Assembly: GCA_949318235.1 (NCBI GenBank)
Contig: OX439129.1
Location: forward strand, 32,514,254-32,578,253
Reading direction: 5' to 3'
Source of the DNA: Ecdyonurus torrentis
Taxonomy: Eukaryota; Arthropoda; Insecta; Ephemeroptera; Heptageniidae
DNA length: 64,000 nucleotides
Shown: positions 1 to 10,678 of the stretch, piece after piece
Numbering within the stretch: position 1 is the first letter of the stretch
Layout: each line of letters begins with the position of its first letter
Made by a program: the position numbers and the translations under genes
Notes under the pieces: model-generated
The model's database searches: none
What the model was told of the DNA's origin: nothing
What the model saw: only the letters and a program-made list of their open reading frames with translations

Positions 1-71
1 GCGAGATCTAATAATGGTCAAATCAAATGCATGCACAAGAAAATCACTTTCGTGTTTCTCACCTCAATCAG

Positions 72-176
72 GTACTGTCGCATATCAGGCGCTGTGGCCC
101 TGATTCTGCGGTGTTTATTGTTGTCGAACTTTGCATGTTCATCAATGAGCCTTTTTTACAGCTATACTCTGAATAG
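72..176. CDS. possible exon at left edge, strand uncertain
   Basis: This is a GC-richer segment with two competing readings. On plus, an acceptor-like CCTCAATCAG ends at 71 and an open frame of 34 codons runs to TAG at 174-176 (it begins VLSHIRRCGP and ends LYSE), which would be a terminal exon; the first AATAAA after it is near 391. On minus, a strong donor GTGAGA (plus 57-62) follows an open frame read as HRRIRATAPDMRQYLIE, ending at 63, but that frame meets a stop near 155 and has no convincing acceptor or ATG. I do not recognise a family in either reading. Which strand is coding, if either, cannot be decided here. Confidence 0.22.
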
Positions 177-908
177 TATTTGCAATACTTTATTTAATAT
201 ACGAATAACAATTTCTTAGAAATTACTTAATTATTGAGTGTAGCAAAAAAATTACGAGATTTTTTTAGGGATTTGATTTCTATTTATAATAGATTTATGT
301 ATATTTTTATTTCAATTTTTCTTTTATCCCTATTTAATATTTGTAAAAGTTACGATTTTATACTATATCCTACTTAAAAATGAAGTAATCAATAAATGTC
401 AAATATAAACAACAGCAAAACGGTAAATTATCACAGGCTAGTAAAATTATTTACAAACAACATTTACAAATAAAAAAAACACACAACATGACGACCTCCT
501 GCCCTGTCCCACCAAAACATACTGCACTGGTCGATCATCCGCGGTCCGCCAGGATTGCACCTGCGCAAATGTGCAATACAGAACGCCACTTCAGAACAGC
601 GTACTAACTGTATTAATTGTATCAATTTTACTTTTAAAAATGTGCATTACTCACAAAAACATACCAGGCAGGCCGTAAACCATAAACTAAAAAATCAATA
701 AACACTCCTAGACCATTTATTTATCGATGCAAAATTTTGAAAACATTAATAATTAACGCAACGCGATGCTCATTTTTTATTAGCAGACGCCACAAAGCCA
801 GCTGTTCAATGTTGACAAAATTGTTTTGGTAAACTAAATTTAATAATATTGATGTAATCTAAGAATTTTGAAAGAAATATACACATTTTTCTAAAAAAAA
901 AAAAAAAA
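177..908. promoter_or_regulatory. upstream region of the HMG-box gene
   Basis: This AT-rich stretch carries no recognisable gene. It contains a short GC- and CpG-richer island at about 485-610 (including CCGCGGTCCGCC and CCTGCGCAAATGTGCA), the best candidate for promoter or 5'UTR sequence of the gene that starts at 909. A poly-A tract of 16-17 bases at about 893-909 lies directly against the start codon. No TATA box or initiator could be fixed. Confidence 0.3.
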
Positions 909-1956
909 ATGATTGTTCCAAGTGCTCAATTAACAGATGAATCTAGTGATGTAGTAATAAATGGGGAGAATTCGGTGTACAGAAGAAAATATTTTACACT
1001 TCTCCAACGCTGTGAGCAGTTACAAAAGGTAATATTGCATTTTCTGTTGCATATTTAATTTATGTTTGTATAATGCATCTCCAATTTTGTAAAAAATTGA
1101 TGTTAAAAAAAAGTAAATTAAAATATATTAGATAACAATAAAAATTTCAGTAACGTCAAATAATCATTTACATACCATTGCGTGGCTCTCAATCAAGCAT
1201 AAAATGCATGTTTAACTTGAGCAAAATGCCTTCATATGCTGGGCAAACGAATTGCCATGGAATTTGTTTTTAATTTATCTTCAATTTCAAAACATTCCAT
1301 AAGCTAATAATTTCATACTTTTATTGTTCCCATACAGGAAAATGAAAGAATTGTCCACAGAATCCAAGAAGTTGGAAAACTATTGAAACGGTCCCGAAAA
1401 GACAGAAAGTGGGTAAAATGTTGACATTACTGTACATAGTGAATGAAAATTTGTGGATTTCTAGGGGCAAAGGGAATGGGGTTTACAAACAAGCCTCTTT
1501 GTGTCTCATTAGCTTCTTATAATGACTTTTGCCGGTGTTTTGTGAGCACAGAGTTGACAACATCATACTAACTTGAACATACTAGTGATACTTCAATGTT
1601 AAAAATATAGCTCTAGCAATAATGTGTACTCGTAAGCATAGTCTAAATATTTTGTGGTACTTTACAATTAACAACATGCTGTTTCTATTAATATCTTTAA
1701 TTAGTAGACTAATTATTGAAGCACTAGCATACCTAAGTAAATATAAAGGAATGCACCTTACCTTTTGTTCTTGTGTTAGGCTATTGATGACCAGACTAGA
1801 CCACTATGGAGATGCATGGAGAACTGCTCCATTACCTCTCGCTCTTGAAGAGGAGAAAGTTGAGGTGAAACCTCCACCTGTAGCAGTGCCAGTTAAAGTA
1901 AGTTAGCTAATTTATGTTCAATTAATTTCAGGCTATACTGGGAGGGGGGGGGGGGG

Positions 1957-2035
<79 letters not shown>

Positions 2036-3700
2036 CAAAAATATCACAGGATTATATAAATAATTTGATATATATGTATGTAGAAAATTTACATAAGTGC
2101 TCTAAATCTTTCTGCATACAGTACTATTTGTTTTCTTTTATTTATTATTATTTTAATATCATAAGAAACATATTTTCTAATGTTTAAATTATTGAATAAA
2201 TTAATAATAAAGAAAACAAAGAGATATAATAGAAGAGTTTGATGATGAAAATATACTGGAAAAATTAGGGAATAGGAGATAATAAGTTAACAGTGACATT
2301 TTGTAAGAGAGAAAAATATACTTTCTAACGTAGGTCAAAAAATTAGTAAAGTTGAAACGACATTCCATAGCCTGAGAGATTGAGTGGGCTCAAGTGGTGG
2401 CTTGAGTATCTTCGCTAGAGTAAATGCAAGCTAAAGCCCTCTGTACGTAGGTACCCATGTTTAGCGCTTAAAAGTTTATTTGGCTTAGGGTAGAAATTAT
2501 TTCCTTGCTCGCAAGGTGAATTATATTCTCACAGCATAATGCTCAGTCTCCCATCCCATCCCATCTTTTCTTTTTCTTATCTATCTACCATGTGTTAACT
2601 ACATATCAAATATTTTATATTACTTGCTAATATTCTTCCTTTTTTTTTCCCGTGTATGTAGGGAAAAAAAAAAGAAGTTTATTATTACTCGTCGGCTTGG
2701 AATACATTTGTCGCATATGAAAAAAAAAAAAAAAAAAGTAATAATAATAAATAAAATAAAAAATAATAATAATTTCGACCTTCGTCCCATGTAAACTAGT
2801 ATCTGTACTAAGGCTCAATTTTCGTTTTTTTCGTTTTTTTTTTTTATTTTTTTTATTTATTTTTTTTATTATTATTATTCTGAGCAGACGAACTTACATT
2901 CTAGCTGAAAATAAAAATATAATATACCTAATTTTTGTGTTTTAGGCATCTAGTAGTCCAGTGGATAAAAGTAAGAAGTGTCCTCCACCTAAAAGGAATA
3001 AGCCAAAGCCAGATCCTCATGCTCCTAAAAGACCAGCAAATCCTTTCTTCCAATTTTGCCAAGAGCAACGTCCTATAGTTACTGAACAAGTGGTAGGCGA
3101 GGGTCATGAAGAGGTCAGCAAGCAGGAGTTAACTAGAATGTTAGCCAATCGCTGGAAAACACTTTCAAATGAAAACAAAAAGGTTTGTACAAAGTTCTTT
3201 GTCTTAAAAATAAATAGATAAAATATTCATGTGTACTAAAGAAAAATTGAATTAATTCAATAATGCTTCAGTACACCCTGTATGAAAATGCTAACATACT
3301 AACATCTAAATTATCAATTTTGGTTTTCCAATGACGTCAGTATTAATGACTGGCTGTTGTTAATATATTGTCAAATAAATCAAAACTTTTGTTATTGACT
3401 AATAAAGGAACAACTGTTTTGAAGCCGGCCATAAGTGATTTCGGTCACTTCTGCCTCCGTTTCTACTTACTACGCATGTGCAGAACGTTGAAACGGAAGC
3501 GGATGAGGCAAAATCAGCCTTAAAACAGTTGTTCCTATATTAGTCAATTGCAAGACAATGAGCCGTAAACAATGTATAAATTTTGTTCACAGGTTTATTA
3601 TGAGAAATATGAAAAACAGAAAGAACAATATGCTGTAGATATGGAGCTTTATGGAAAGAAGGTGGCTTCAGGAAGTACGTCAAAAGATAATTCACAGTAA
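909..3700 (+). CDS. TFPT/INO80F-like coiled-coil protein with HMG box, 5 exons
   Basis: Complete spliced gene with exons 909-1028, 1338-1408, 1780-1897, 2946-3182 and 3593-3700, all with GT..AG introns and consistent phases (0,2,0,0), giving 217 residues and stop TAA. Residues about 25-85 hold the short coiled coil typical of TFPT (INO80F): YRRKYFTLLQRCEQLQKENE, then RIQEVGKLLKRSRKDRK and LMTRLDHYGDAWR. A proline/lysine-rich linker (KCPPPKRNKPKPDPHAPKRP) leads into an HMG box at about 130-205 (NPFFQFCQEQRP, ANRWKTLSNENKKVYYEKYE). TFPT is a subunit of the INO80 nucleosome remodeller, and yeast Nhp10 is the HMG-box subunit of the same complex, so a nuclear role in INO80 is the likely function (inference). 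ATG 909 starts the open frame; the coiled coil begins only 24 residues later. Introns 3 and 4 carry microsatellites and a small MITE. Confidence 0.85.
1944..2032. repeat. poly-G run plus (AT)n microsatellite in intron 3
   Basis: A run of 13 G (1944-1956) is followed directly by about 37 AT units (1959-2032). It begins about 45 bases downstream of the exon 3 donor of the HMG-box gene. A G-run abutting a long alternating AT tract is prone to slippage and non-B DNA. Confidence 0.9.
2340..2560. other. GC-richer intronic segment, unidentified
   Basis: Within intron 3 of the HMG-box gene this stretch is noticeably richer in G and C than its surroundings (for example GAGTGGGCTCAAGTGGTGGC and CCCATCCCATCCCATC). 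No open frame or known element was recognised. It may be an old transposon fragment. Homopolymer-rich, hairpin-prone sequence follows at about 2637-2880. Confidence 0.3.
3395..3549. mobile_element. small foldback MITE in intron 4 of the HMG-box gene
   Basis: Terminal inverted repeats TTGACTAATAaAGGAACAAC (left) and the reverse complement of TTGACTAATATAGGAACAAC (right) continue inward through CTGTTTT. The interior is also palindromic: TGCCTCCGTTTC faces GAAACGGAAGCGGATGAGGC. No coding capacity. The length of about 155 bp with extensive self-complementarity fits a non-autonomous DNA element. Confidence 0.75.
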
Positions 3701-4040
3701 TAAGTTTATTTTCCTATGATATAACATCAACTCGTTGTTTCAAAGTTTACAATTTAAGTTGTGGAAAAACTGCAATCAATGTTCAAAAGCAATCAAAGTT
3801 ATTAGATTATATAGTAAATAAAAAAAAAAAAAAAATTGAACCATTATTTTTTTGTCTCTTAAAACTAAAAGAACCATTATTGTCTATATATGTATTTGTT
3901 TTTAAATTTTTATTTATACAGTTTTAAAGTATTACTTTCATTATCTAATAATCTGTCAATAAAATATGCAAACTATTTTATTATCTACAATATAAGTATG
4001 TAACATTATTTTGCATGAATTTTTATGTAACAATAAAGCA
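3701..4040 (+). other. 3'UTR of the HMG-box gene with candidate poly(A) signals
   Basis: AT-rich sequence after stop 3698-3700. AATAAA hexamers at about 3958 and 4032-4037 are candidate polyadenylation signals; the second is followed by a T-rich then A-rich tract. Nothing else coding is visible. Confidence 0.5.
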
Positions 4041-4937
4041 TGATTTTTTTTAAAAAAAAAATGTTTTTTTTTAGTGGATATTTAATACCATTTTATTTTA
4101 ATATTATTAATTTTAATTTTGACAATAATTTTATTTTGTACACAAAGTCTTACACATAAAGAACACACTGGGACAATTTCTTCTCCTTCTTTATCTATTT
4201 TTTTATTTATTTTAGAGAGTAAAAGAGTTGAAATATTATTGTAAAATAAAAGTTGTGATAGACAAGAATATTGACATAAAAGAAGTAATAATTGGCATTT
4301 TTAATAAAATCTTATACAGCACATGTAATGAACCATAAATACATATAATAAAAAATATTGTGTCTCATTTAATATAGCGAGAGCACAGTAAGAGTATATA
4401 TATGGAAATGTTATGGTAATGATACTATTTTCTACTTCTACTACTTTCACTAATACCACAAAACCCAAAAGAATAGTACCGTAATATTAAAATTTGCCAT
4501 TATTTATTTTACAAATTAAAGAAAAGAGATAGAGAGAGAGATAGAGACTATATCATTCATCATGTACATGCAATGACGATAAGGGTACAAGATTTATGGT
4601 ATACATACAAAGGTATATACTGTACTAAGCAGGATATACCATACATTTTGAAAATGTTATTGAATGAGAAAAATAAATCACAAAAATACCCTGAATTTTG
4701 ATGAAAGAAATATAACAGTCCCATAATATAATGTTATATTGCGATAGAACTGTCGAGTATGCAGTTCTATCGCAATAATAATATAACACATGAGACTGTT
4801 ACATATATGCCCCTTCTTTAAAAAGAAACCATTAAAGTAAGGTTCTAAAATAACAAAATTATTGATAATAAATATTGTCATTATTAATTATTTGAAATTG
4901 CTTAGTATTTCTATTTATCATCTAACAAAAGTAGGGT
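4041..4937. other. convergent intergenic region / 3'UTRs
   Basis: This AT-rich stretch lies between the converging HMG-box and glyoxalase II genes. It contains no recognisable exon. Its one distinct structure is the hairpin at 4714-4801, listed separately. Confidence 0.5.
4714..4801. other. 88-bp hairpin, pre-miRNA-sized
   Basis: A perfect 15-bp stem (ATTGCGATAGAACTG / CAGTTCTATCGCAAT) closes a 9-base loop. After an AT-rich mismatched stretch the arms pair again at the base (AACAGTC / GACTGTT). The overall size and shape resemble a microRNA precursor, and read-through of either convergent gene could transcribe it. It could equally be a tiny MITE relic. Confidence 0.4.
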
Positions 4938-4942
4938 TTATT
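4937..4942 (-). terminator. AATAAA overlapping the HAGH stop codon
   Basis: On minus the last codons read GCA AAA TAA and continue AC, so an AATAAA hexamer overlaps the TAA stop. If it is used, the 3'UTR would be only a few tens of bases. Another hexamer on this strand lies near 4503. Confidence 0.4.
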
Positions 4943-6169
4943 TTGCTTTGAAATTGTCTTTTTCTTGTCTGATAAAGCCCATAGTTGCAATAGAATCACT
5001 TTGTCCGGCATGTTGCTGTACAGGTGCTTCCGTTACCCTCATGAAAGGGTTGATCCTTTTTTCTTCCCCTGGAATACCATATTTTAACCACCACTTTTAA
5101 CATAACCACCGAGAAAAAAGTACATACCAATAGTGGAAGGAACTGTAGGTTCATTTTTACTGCGTTGTGTTAATGACCATGCCATTTTATCCTTTATATC
5201 CTGATTAGAGGGCTCAACGTGCATCGCAAACTTAAGATTTTGAATAGAATATTCATGGCCACAAAATACTTGCTGTAATAAGAGAGAAAAATATTTTTTT
5301 AGATAGTTGCATTAGATTAAAAACTCTATTTTAATTACAGTACAGATAGTATTTATTTTTTTCAACACAAAAGTTATGTCACATTTGTGACTGTAATATG
5401 GATTTTTGTTTGTATCTGTATAAATATTACTTACTAACTGACAGTTACACACAGTTAACTTTTTTTTAACAGAGTGCTGTGTCAGTCACAGCTCAATCTC
5501 CCATTCCTCAATTTTTCTAAATATAAACCTCAGATTAGACATTCGAGTGTTTTCAAAGTTTGAATCGTTATAATTCAAAAATAAAGTCATTAATTAGTAC
5601 ACTAAAACACCCTGTTTTTGCACTCTTCTTCAAAAAAGTGAAATTTAAATTATTGTTCCCGTGCAACAGTAAGCAATAAAAATTTCAAATTAATATCATA
5701 CAGTCAAGAAATGTTACTTATTCTTAATGTACAGTTGAAATTTTTTTGCAAGCAACCTCTCTAGGCCAAAATTTGCAAAAAAAAAAAAAAAAAAAAAGGA
5801 ACTTGCGTCCTATTAATGTTTTAAAGTTCAAACTTATTTTAGGGGTGCAATTTTGAATCCCTTAAATGTTCTTTTGCTAATAATATAAATATCTTATTTC
5901 CATAATGTTAAATGAATTTTTAAAAATTTGATGTGCTGCTGGTTGCGGTCATGACTTATTTACGCAGCCCGCAGTACATAAAAGACCTGATGAGCCTGAT
6001 GAGTTGTTTTATCTACTGCGTAAATACAGTGCTCTTAAGTTAATTAATTCATAAATTTTAGTTAATTTTAAAATAAATTTGTAGGCTGTATTGCAAAGAA
6101 ATATTTTAAGAATAAAAAATGTCACCTCTAAAATAATTTTGAGCTTCAAAACATTAATAGAATGCGTGA

Positions 6170-6203
<34 letters not shown>

Positions 6204-9200
6204 AAATTTTGGCACAGGGGTTGCTTGCAAAAAAATTTCAACTGTACATTAAGAATAAGTAACATTTCTTGACTCTATGATATTAATTTGAAATTTTTGT
6301 TGCTTATTGTTGCATGGGAAAAATAATTTTAATTTCACTTTTTTGAACAGAGTGCAAAAACAGAGTGTTTTAGTTTACTAATTAATGAATTGTGAGCGAA
6401 CTGTTTGGGATAAAAATATGAAATGAATAAAATATAATGTCAGATATATAAGCTGCATAAAAAAATAATGTCACTTTTTTGTGACTTTATTTTTGAAACA
6501 TAACGATTCAAACTTTGAAAACACTCAAATGTCTAATCCGAGGTTTTCATAACTGAGTGACGATATATTTATTAAAGCCCTCTCAGCCTCCACATGGAAG
6601 AGTGGGGCCAGCGTTCTTCCAACACTGCCCGATTCAGCATTGTGCTACTTCCTTGTCTAGCTCTTTAGTGGCAGTAGGGGACAGGCCACACCATCACATT
6701 AGTGACCATCGCTATTAGGTGAGGCAATGTCTTTTCCTACCTAAAGTGTGCGTTCGAGAACTCACGCTGCCCTACTTTTTACACACTCCTAGGGTGGCAA
6801 ACCCCTTATCAGAGTGGTGAGGACGGAATCTCAAGGTATTAGAGAGGCTAAACAGAGGCTAGATTATACATAAATTTTGATCAAAGGTGAGCACAAGTTA
6901 TTGAAAACAATCACTGTGCTACTTAAATTAAACTGCTTCATAAACTGCTTAATAGCTTAACTGCTTAAACTGCTGGATAGGAGAAACCAGCAAGAGCTTT
7001 ACCTTAGTGAAGAGAGTCCCACATTTTGGTGAAAATTTTGCTAGCAGATATAAAAAAAAAATAATAATAAAATAACAGTTTAGTTTTTTTTTTATATCTG
7101 TGCTGTGGGACTCTCTTCACTATGGTAAAACTCTTGCTGGTCTCTATCCTTTTCTTTCAAATTAATCATACCTAACTGTGATGGTTTGTTTTCCTTAACA
7201 TATCTCCCTATCCTCTACAGTCCCCGACTTTTTTAAAAATTATTTCACTGTCGTAAATTTTGACCACGTTTTTGTGCGGCTCTCAGAATGACAAAAATAT
7301 GCTTCTTTTGTCAAAAAGGTTTTCTTGCTTTTGCGGACCCCCTACCCACTCTAGAATGCTCAAAATAGCGTTAAAAATCGCAAAATTCAAGGGCGTTTTC
7401 TGGTCCATTTTTTGTATTTTTATCTCAAAAATTTCCTTTTTTTTTTTTTTTTTAATAAAAAAGATTTGTTTGATTTGATTTTAAGGTCCATTGTTATCCT
7501 TGACTCTTACCGTGTGATCTGGCAGTTGTCCTAGTTTGTCAATCAATGCACTGTGCATTTGCTCAGGAGTGCCTTCAAAGAATCTTCCACAACCAGCAAG
7601 AAATAGAGTGTCACCTGAAAATTAAAAGAAAAAAAATGTTGATTTTTCTCCCAGTTCTTATTCTTGTTCTTATTCCTTGTTCTTATTGACCTCTACCAGA
7701 AGAAGCTAGCCATCCACATTATTATAGTTGTGTTAAAAGCATGAGCACGTCTGAAGAGAACATACCTGTGAAGACAGCTGGAGGGTCAGGACTTTGAGTG
7801 CTCTCTACAAAGAAGCAGATATGACCTGATGTATGGCAAGGTGTAAACAAGCAACTAATCCTCAGAGAGCCAAGTTGTAGACTATCTCCATGTGACACTT
7901 GACGACTGAGAGCTCCAATCCTGGAGTCCCCTCCTAACACTTCTAACTGCACGCCAGCTGTTTTAACCAACTCTTCATTACCCCCTGCATGATCCCTAAA
8001 ACATACAAGTTCATTCTAATTAATATAAACATCTGTAATACTTGCAAAGTTTAACAAATCGAGGGCTATGCGGCCTTTCGGAATATCTTTCGCGCCCATG
8101 ATGTAGAAATATGTGTATTCTCCGCACTACGAACTAAAGAAACATCTGCGGTCTAACATTGCTCTAAGATTGCAAATGTTTCAATGTTAAAGCCCGCGGA
8201 GAGCGGAGATATTATTTAGTCCTTTGCGCAGAGAATACACATATTTCTATATCATGCGCGTGAAAGATGCAGATGTTCCTAAAGGCCACGTAACCCTCAA
8301 AATGTTTTTGTTAATGGTGCTATAACGAACCAGTTACAAATATTATACACATACATTAAACTCTCCATTTTGTGAAAGTCATCTGACAATACCATTTCAC
8401 AAAATCAGAAGTTCAGTGTAGCTACTTAAATACAAATAAAAATTGACTTTGCGTTTTTCATTTCAATTCTTTAACCAGAAAATTAGAATATTCCAAAGAA
8501 AATTAAAATTAGATAAAAGTATAATAGGTATAACATGAAGGGGAATTGGCAATTCAATGACATAATTAGCAAAGTCACAAAAAAAGTTATTACAAAAATA
8601 ATAGACCATCAATATTGTTTACTAGATAAATGAATTATTATTTGAACTTAATAAATTTCCAGCATTTCCATTTACGAAGGTAATACAGTATTTTTAAAAA
8701 CTACTACTGCATAAACAAAATTAGATGGAGTAATAAATTATAACGTACCAGTGATGGTGAGTAGTGAGAATTGTGGTTAATCTGACCCCTTCTTCCTTAA
8801 CTGCCCTTAGAACATTGGCAGGTTCAACTGGATCAACAATAGCTGCTTGTTGTGATGCCTCATCTACCACCTACAACACAAACTCAACAGTTCTATGATC
8901 CATAAACATAGAAACAGCACAATCGTGCTTTTGTATGCAACCTCGCCTAACAAAGGGGGTCTACCTCTATCTCTAGCCAGTATGTTTTACTTGTTTGCCA
9001 GTAACTTGGTTTGACTAAAATTGTTCTCAAAGTAAAGCGTAAACAAACGGATAAATAAAAAATGAGAAAATTCTTTTCACAACACATTTATGTTAAACAA
9101 ATAAGTATTTTACAACTTTTGAAGAGATTGTCAAGCCTGTTAAGCTCTTTTTAGGTGAGAAATTATTTATGTAAATGAGCTACAGTTTGTGACTGATTCA

Positions 9201-10365
9201 GATCATTGGATTGGATAAAGAGCCTGTATGGATGATACCAGTATACATTATGTAGAATGGCATAGATCATATCATGCAATTAGTCATTGGTTACTAATAC
9301 ACTGCCACAACAAAAATCTAACAACAGCGCTTATGTCTCAAAATAATTCTGGAACAAGTGTACATGTACAGCTCTGGCTAAAAGTTCCAAAACAATTTGC
9401 ATAGGCAACCCGCAACCACACTATGTTCTCTTTATGAGAAAACACAATGGCCGCCGCGGCCCCGTTTGGGAACTTCTGGCCAGAGCTGTACATAATGTGC
9501 AATATGTAATTTTTTTATAACTTGTAAATTGTCTTTTAAGATTAACAAAAACTATAAAATTTGTGCCATTTAAGGATTAACCTCAGACGTAGTGGAACTA
9601 TTATTATTATTTTTTGTTATTATTATTATTATTATTATTTTAGCATAACTTTGTATTGCCTTCAATAGCATGATAGCATGTACACCAAATTTCAAATCGA
9701 AAAAAAAATAACATGGTGAGCATAGAACATCCTATGTTTTCCGTGTTATTTTTTCTCACATAACCAATGTACAAATTGATTTGAAATTTGGTACACATAT
9801 TATTGAAGGCAATACAAACTTATGCTGACATTTTTTATAAAAGTTATCCAGTAAAAAAAAAAAGGAAAGAAAAAAAAAGTTACGTCACATTTGAGGTTAA
9901 TTGTTAAAACACTAACGTAAGTAAGCGAAGAGAAAAATATAACAACAAAAAGAGCTAGTAGCTGTTATAACATTTCCTTTTTCACACTTCTATTGCCTAT
10001 GATATCATTTATGTTATACCACTCTACCACAGACTGATACATCCAGTGACAAAGCCATCATATAAATTTTTCAAAATATAATACTACTGATGCAGAACCA
10101 TACTTACAAGGTACATATAATTATCTTGCAGAGCAGGCAAAATGCGAACTCTATAACTGGAATGTTTCACAGTAGACGACATGCTGTGACTTCCTCGAAA
10201 TCCAACTGTAGACCACTTGCTAACTGCAATCATATATAAAATTATACATATATTATTAAATCACATCTAAATACAAGGTGAAACAAAATTCTCACCTCGA
10301 AAATAAACAGGTGTAAGAGAATCTACCACACGAGAAGGTAATGCACGAACGAGGGCATTAAACAT
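4938..10365 (-). CDS. HAGH: hydroxyacylglutathione hydrolase (glyoxalase II), 7 exons
   Basis: Complete gene on minus. Exons in transcript order: 10365-10296, 10223-10108, 8870-8749, 7995-7766, 7614-7511, 5272-5128, 5068-4938; phases all agree and total 918 nt, 305 residues. Glyoxalase II hydrolyses S-D-lactoylglutathione to D-lactate and glutathione, finishing methylglyoxal detoxification. The metallo-beta-lactamase signature THHHWDH is present, split by intron 3 (THHHW / DHAGGNEE). Other family landmarks follow: [46 protein letters not shown] and the C-terminal INPFMRV and QEKDNFK. The dinuclear-site His and Asp residues are in place. Residues 1-37 (starting [14 protein letters not shown]) are basic and hydrophobic like a mitochondrial presequence, and Met38 could start a cytosolic form, as in other animals. 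Length matches the animal mitochondrial/cytosolic enzyme. Confidence 0.95.
5525..6547. mobile_element. ~1.0-kb foldback element in HAGH intron 6
   Basis: The left arm, about 5525-5810, is inverted at about 6165-6547. Matching pairs include AACCTCAGATTAGACATTCG with the complement of CGAATGTCTAATC-like sequence at 6526-6545, and TGTACAGTTGAAATTTTTTT (5731) with its complement at 6225-6248. Poly-A (5777-5798) and poly-T (about 6172-6201) lie at mirror positions. The right arm carries about 85 extra bases (about 6397-6482) that the left lacks. No coding frame. This is a non-autonomous foldback DNA transposon, possibly transcribed inside pre-mRNA. Confidence 0.8.
6548..6850 (-). mobile_element. 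GC-rich dispersed-repeat candidate (LINE-3'-end-like)
   Basis: This GC-rich block adjoins the foldback element. Read on minus it runs through CCTGTCCCCTACTGCCACT and CCACTCTTCCATGTGG and ends GGGCTTTAATAAATATATCG, the layout of a retrotransposon 3' end with AATAAA. No reverse-transcriptase frame was recognised, so the class is uncertain. Confidence 0.35.
6974..7150. mobile_element. foldback MITE related to the 10.7-11.5 kb palindrome
   Basis: The arm GGATAGGAGAAACCAGCAAG...AGAGAGTCCCACA is repeated inverted as GTGGGACTCTCTTCACT...CTTGCTGGTCTCTATCC, around an A-rich/T-rich centre. The outer bases GGATAG-AACCAGCAAG-GC-TTACC match the termini of the large palindrome at 10.68-11.56 kb, so the two belong to one family that differs in internal length (177 versus about 878 bp). 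Confidence 0.75.
8061..8298. mobile_element. 238-bp MITE in HAGH intron 3
   Basis: Terminal inverted repeats GAGGGCTATGCGGCCTTTCG and the complement of GAGGGTTACGTGGCCTTTAG. Pairing continues inward through CATGATGTAGAAATATGTGT and its complement ACACATATTTCTATATCATG. GC-rich ends and no coding capacity. It lies between exons 3 and 4 of the glyoxalase II gene. Confidence 0.75.
9367..9490. mobile_element. 124-bp Tc1/mariner-like MITE, copy 1
   Basis: Starts and ends in TA, with inverted repeats TACAGCTCTGGCTAAAAGTT and the complement of AACTTCTGGCCAGAGCTGTA. The interior contains GGCCGCCGCGGCC. The TA duplication and the CAG...GGCCAAAAGTT style of end fit Tc1/mariner-derived non-autonomous elements. 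A second copy of the same 124-bp length lies inverted at 22313-22436. Confidence 0.8.
9575..9902. mobile_element. ~330-bp foldback element in HAGH intron 2
   Basis: The ends ATTAACCTCAGACGTAGT and the complement of TACGTCACATTTGAGGTTAA are inverted. The inner arms contain TTGTATTGCCTTCAATA and TGTACACCAAATTTCAAATC, each repeated inverted. (TTA)n sits in the left arm and A-rich tracts in the right. Non-coding. Confidence 0.7.
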
Positions 10366-10678
10366 AATATAGAACTGAAAAATTCATCAACTGAAACAAA
10401 ATTCAAAAATCAAAATATACAGTATAATATAGTATGACTACGTTGTACTATAATACATTTTAAAAAATTGTCTAATCAAAAAATATATACTCGTATACAT
10501 GCTACAGATGTTTGATACCGGCACAAATGATGTATTTTGATACGAAATAAATACAGCTTTAAGGTTTGCAGCACAAAAATAGGAGGTTCAACGTCTGTTG
10601 TTTAATAAAAGACATAAAATGAATTTAAATGCCAAAATAACATATTCTCAATTTAAGGAAAAAACCATCGCGGTTAGG

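Noticed and set aside
1622..1906. 94-codon frame taken as a gene
   Set aside because: Only 1780-1897 is exonic (exon 3 of the HMG-box gene); the rest is flanking intron.
7722..7970. 82-codon frame taken as a complete gene
   Set aside because: It is HAGH exon 4 read past its donor into the intron; only 7766-7995 is exonic.
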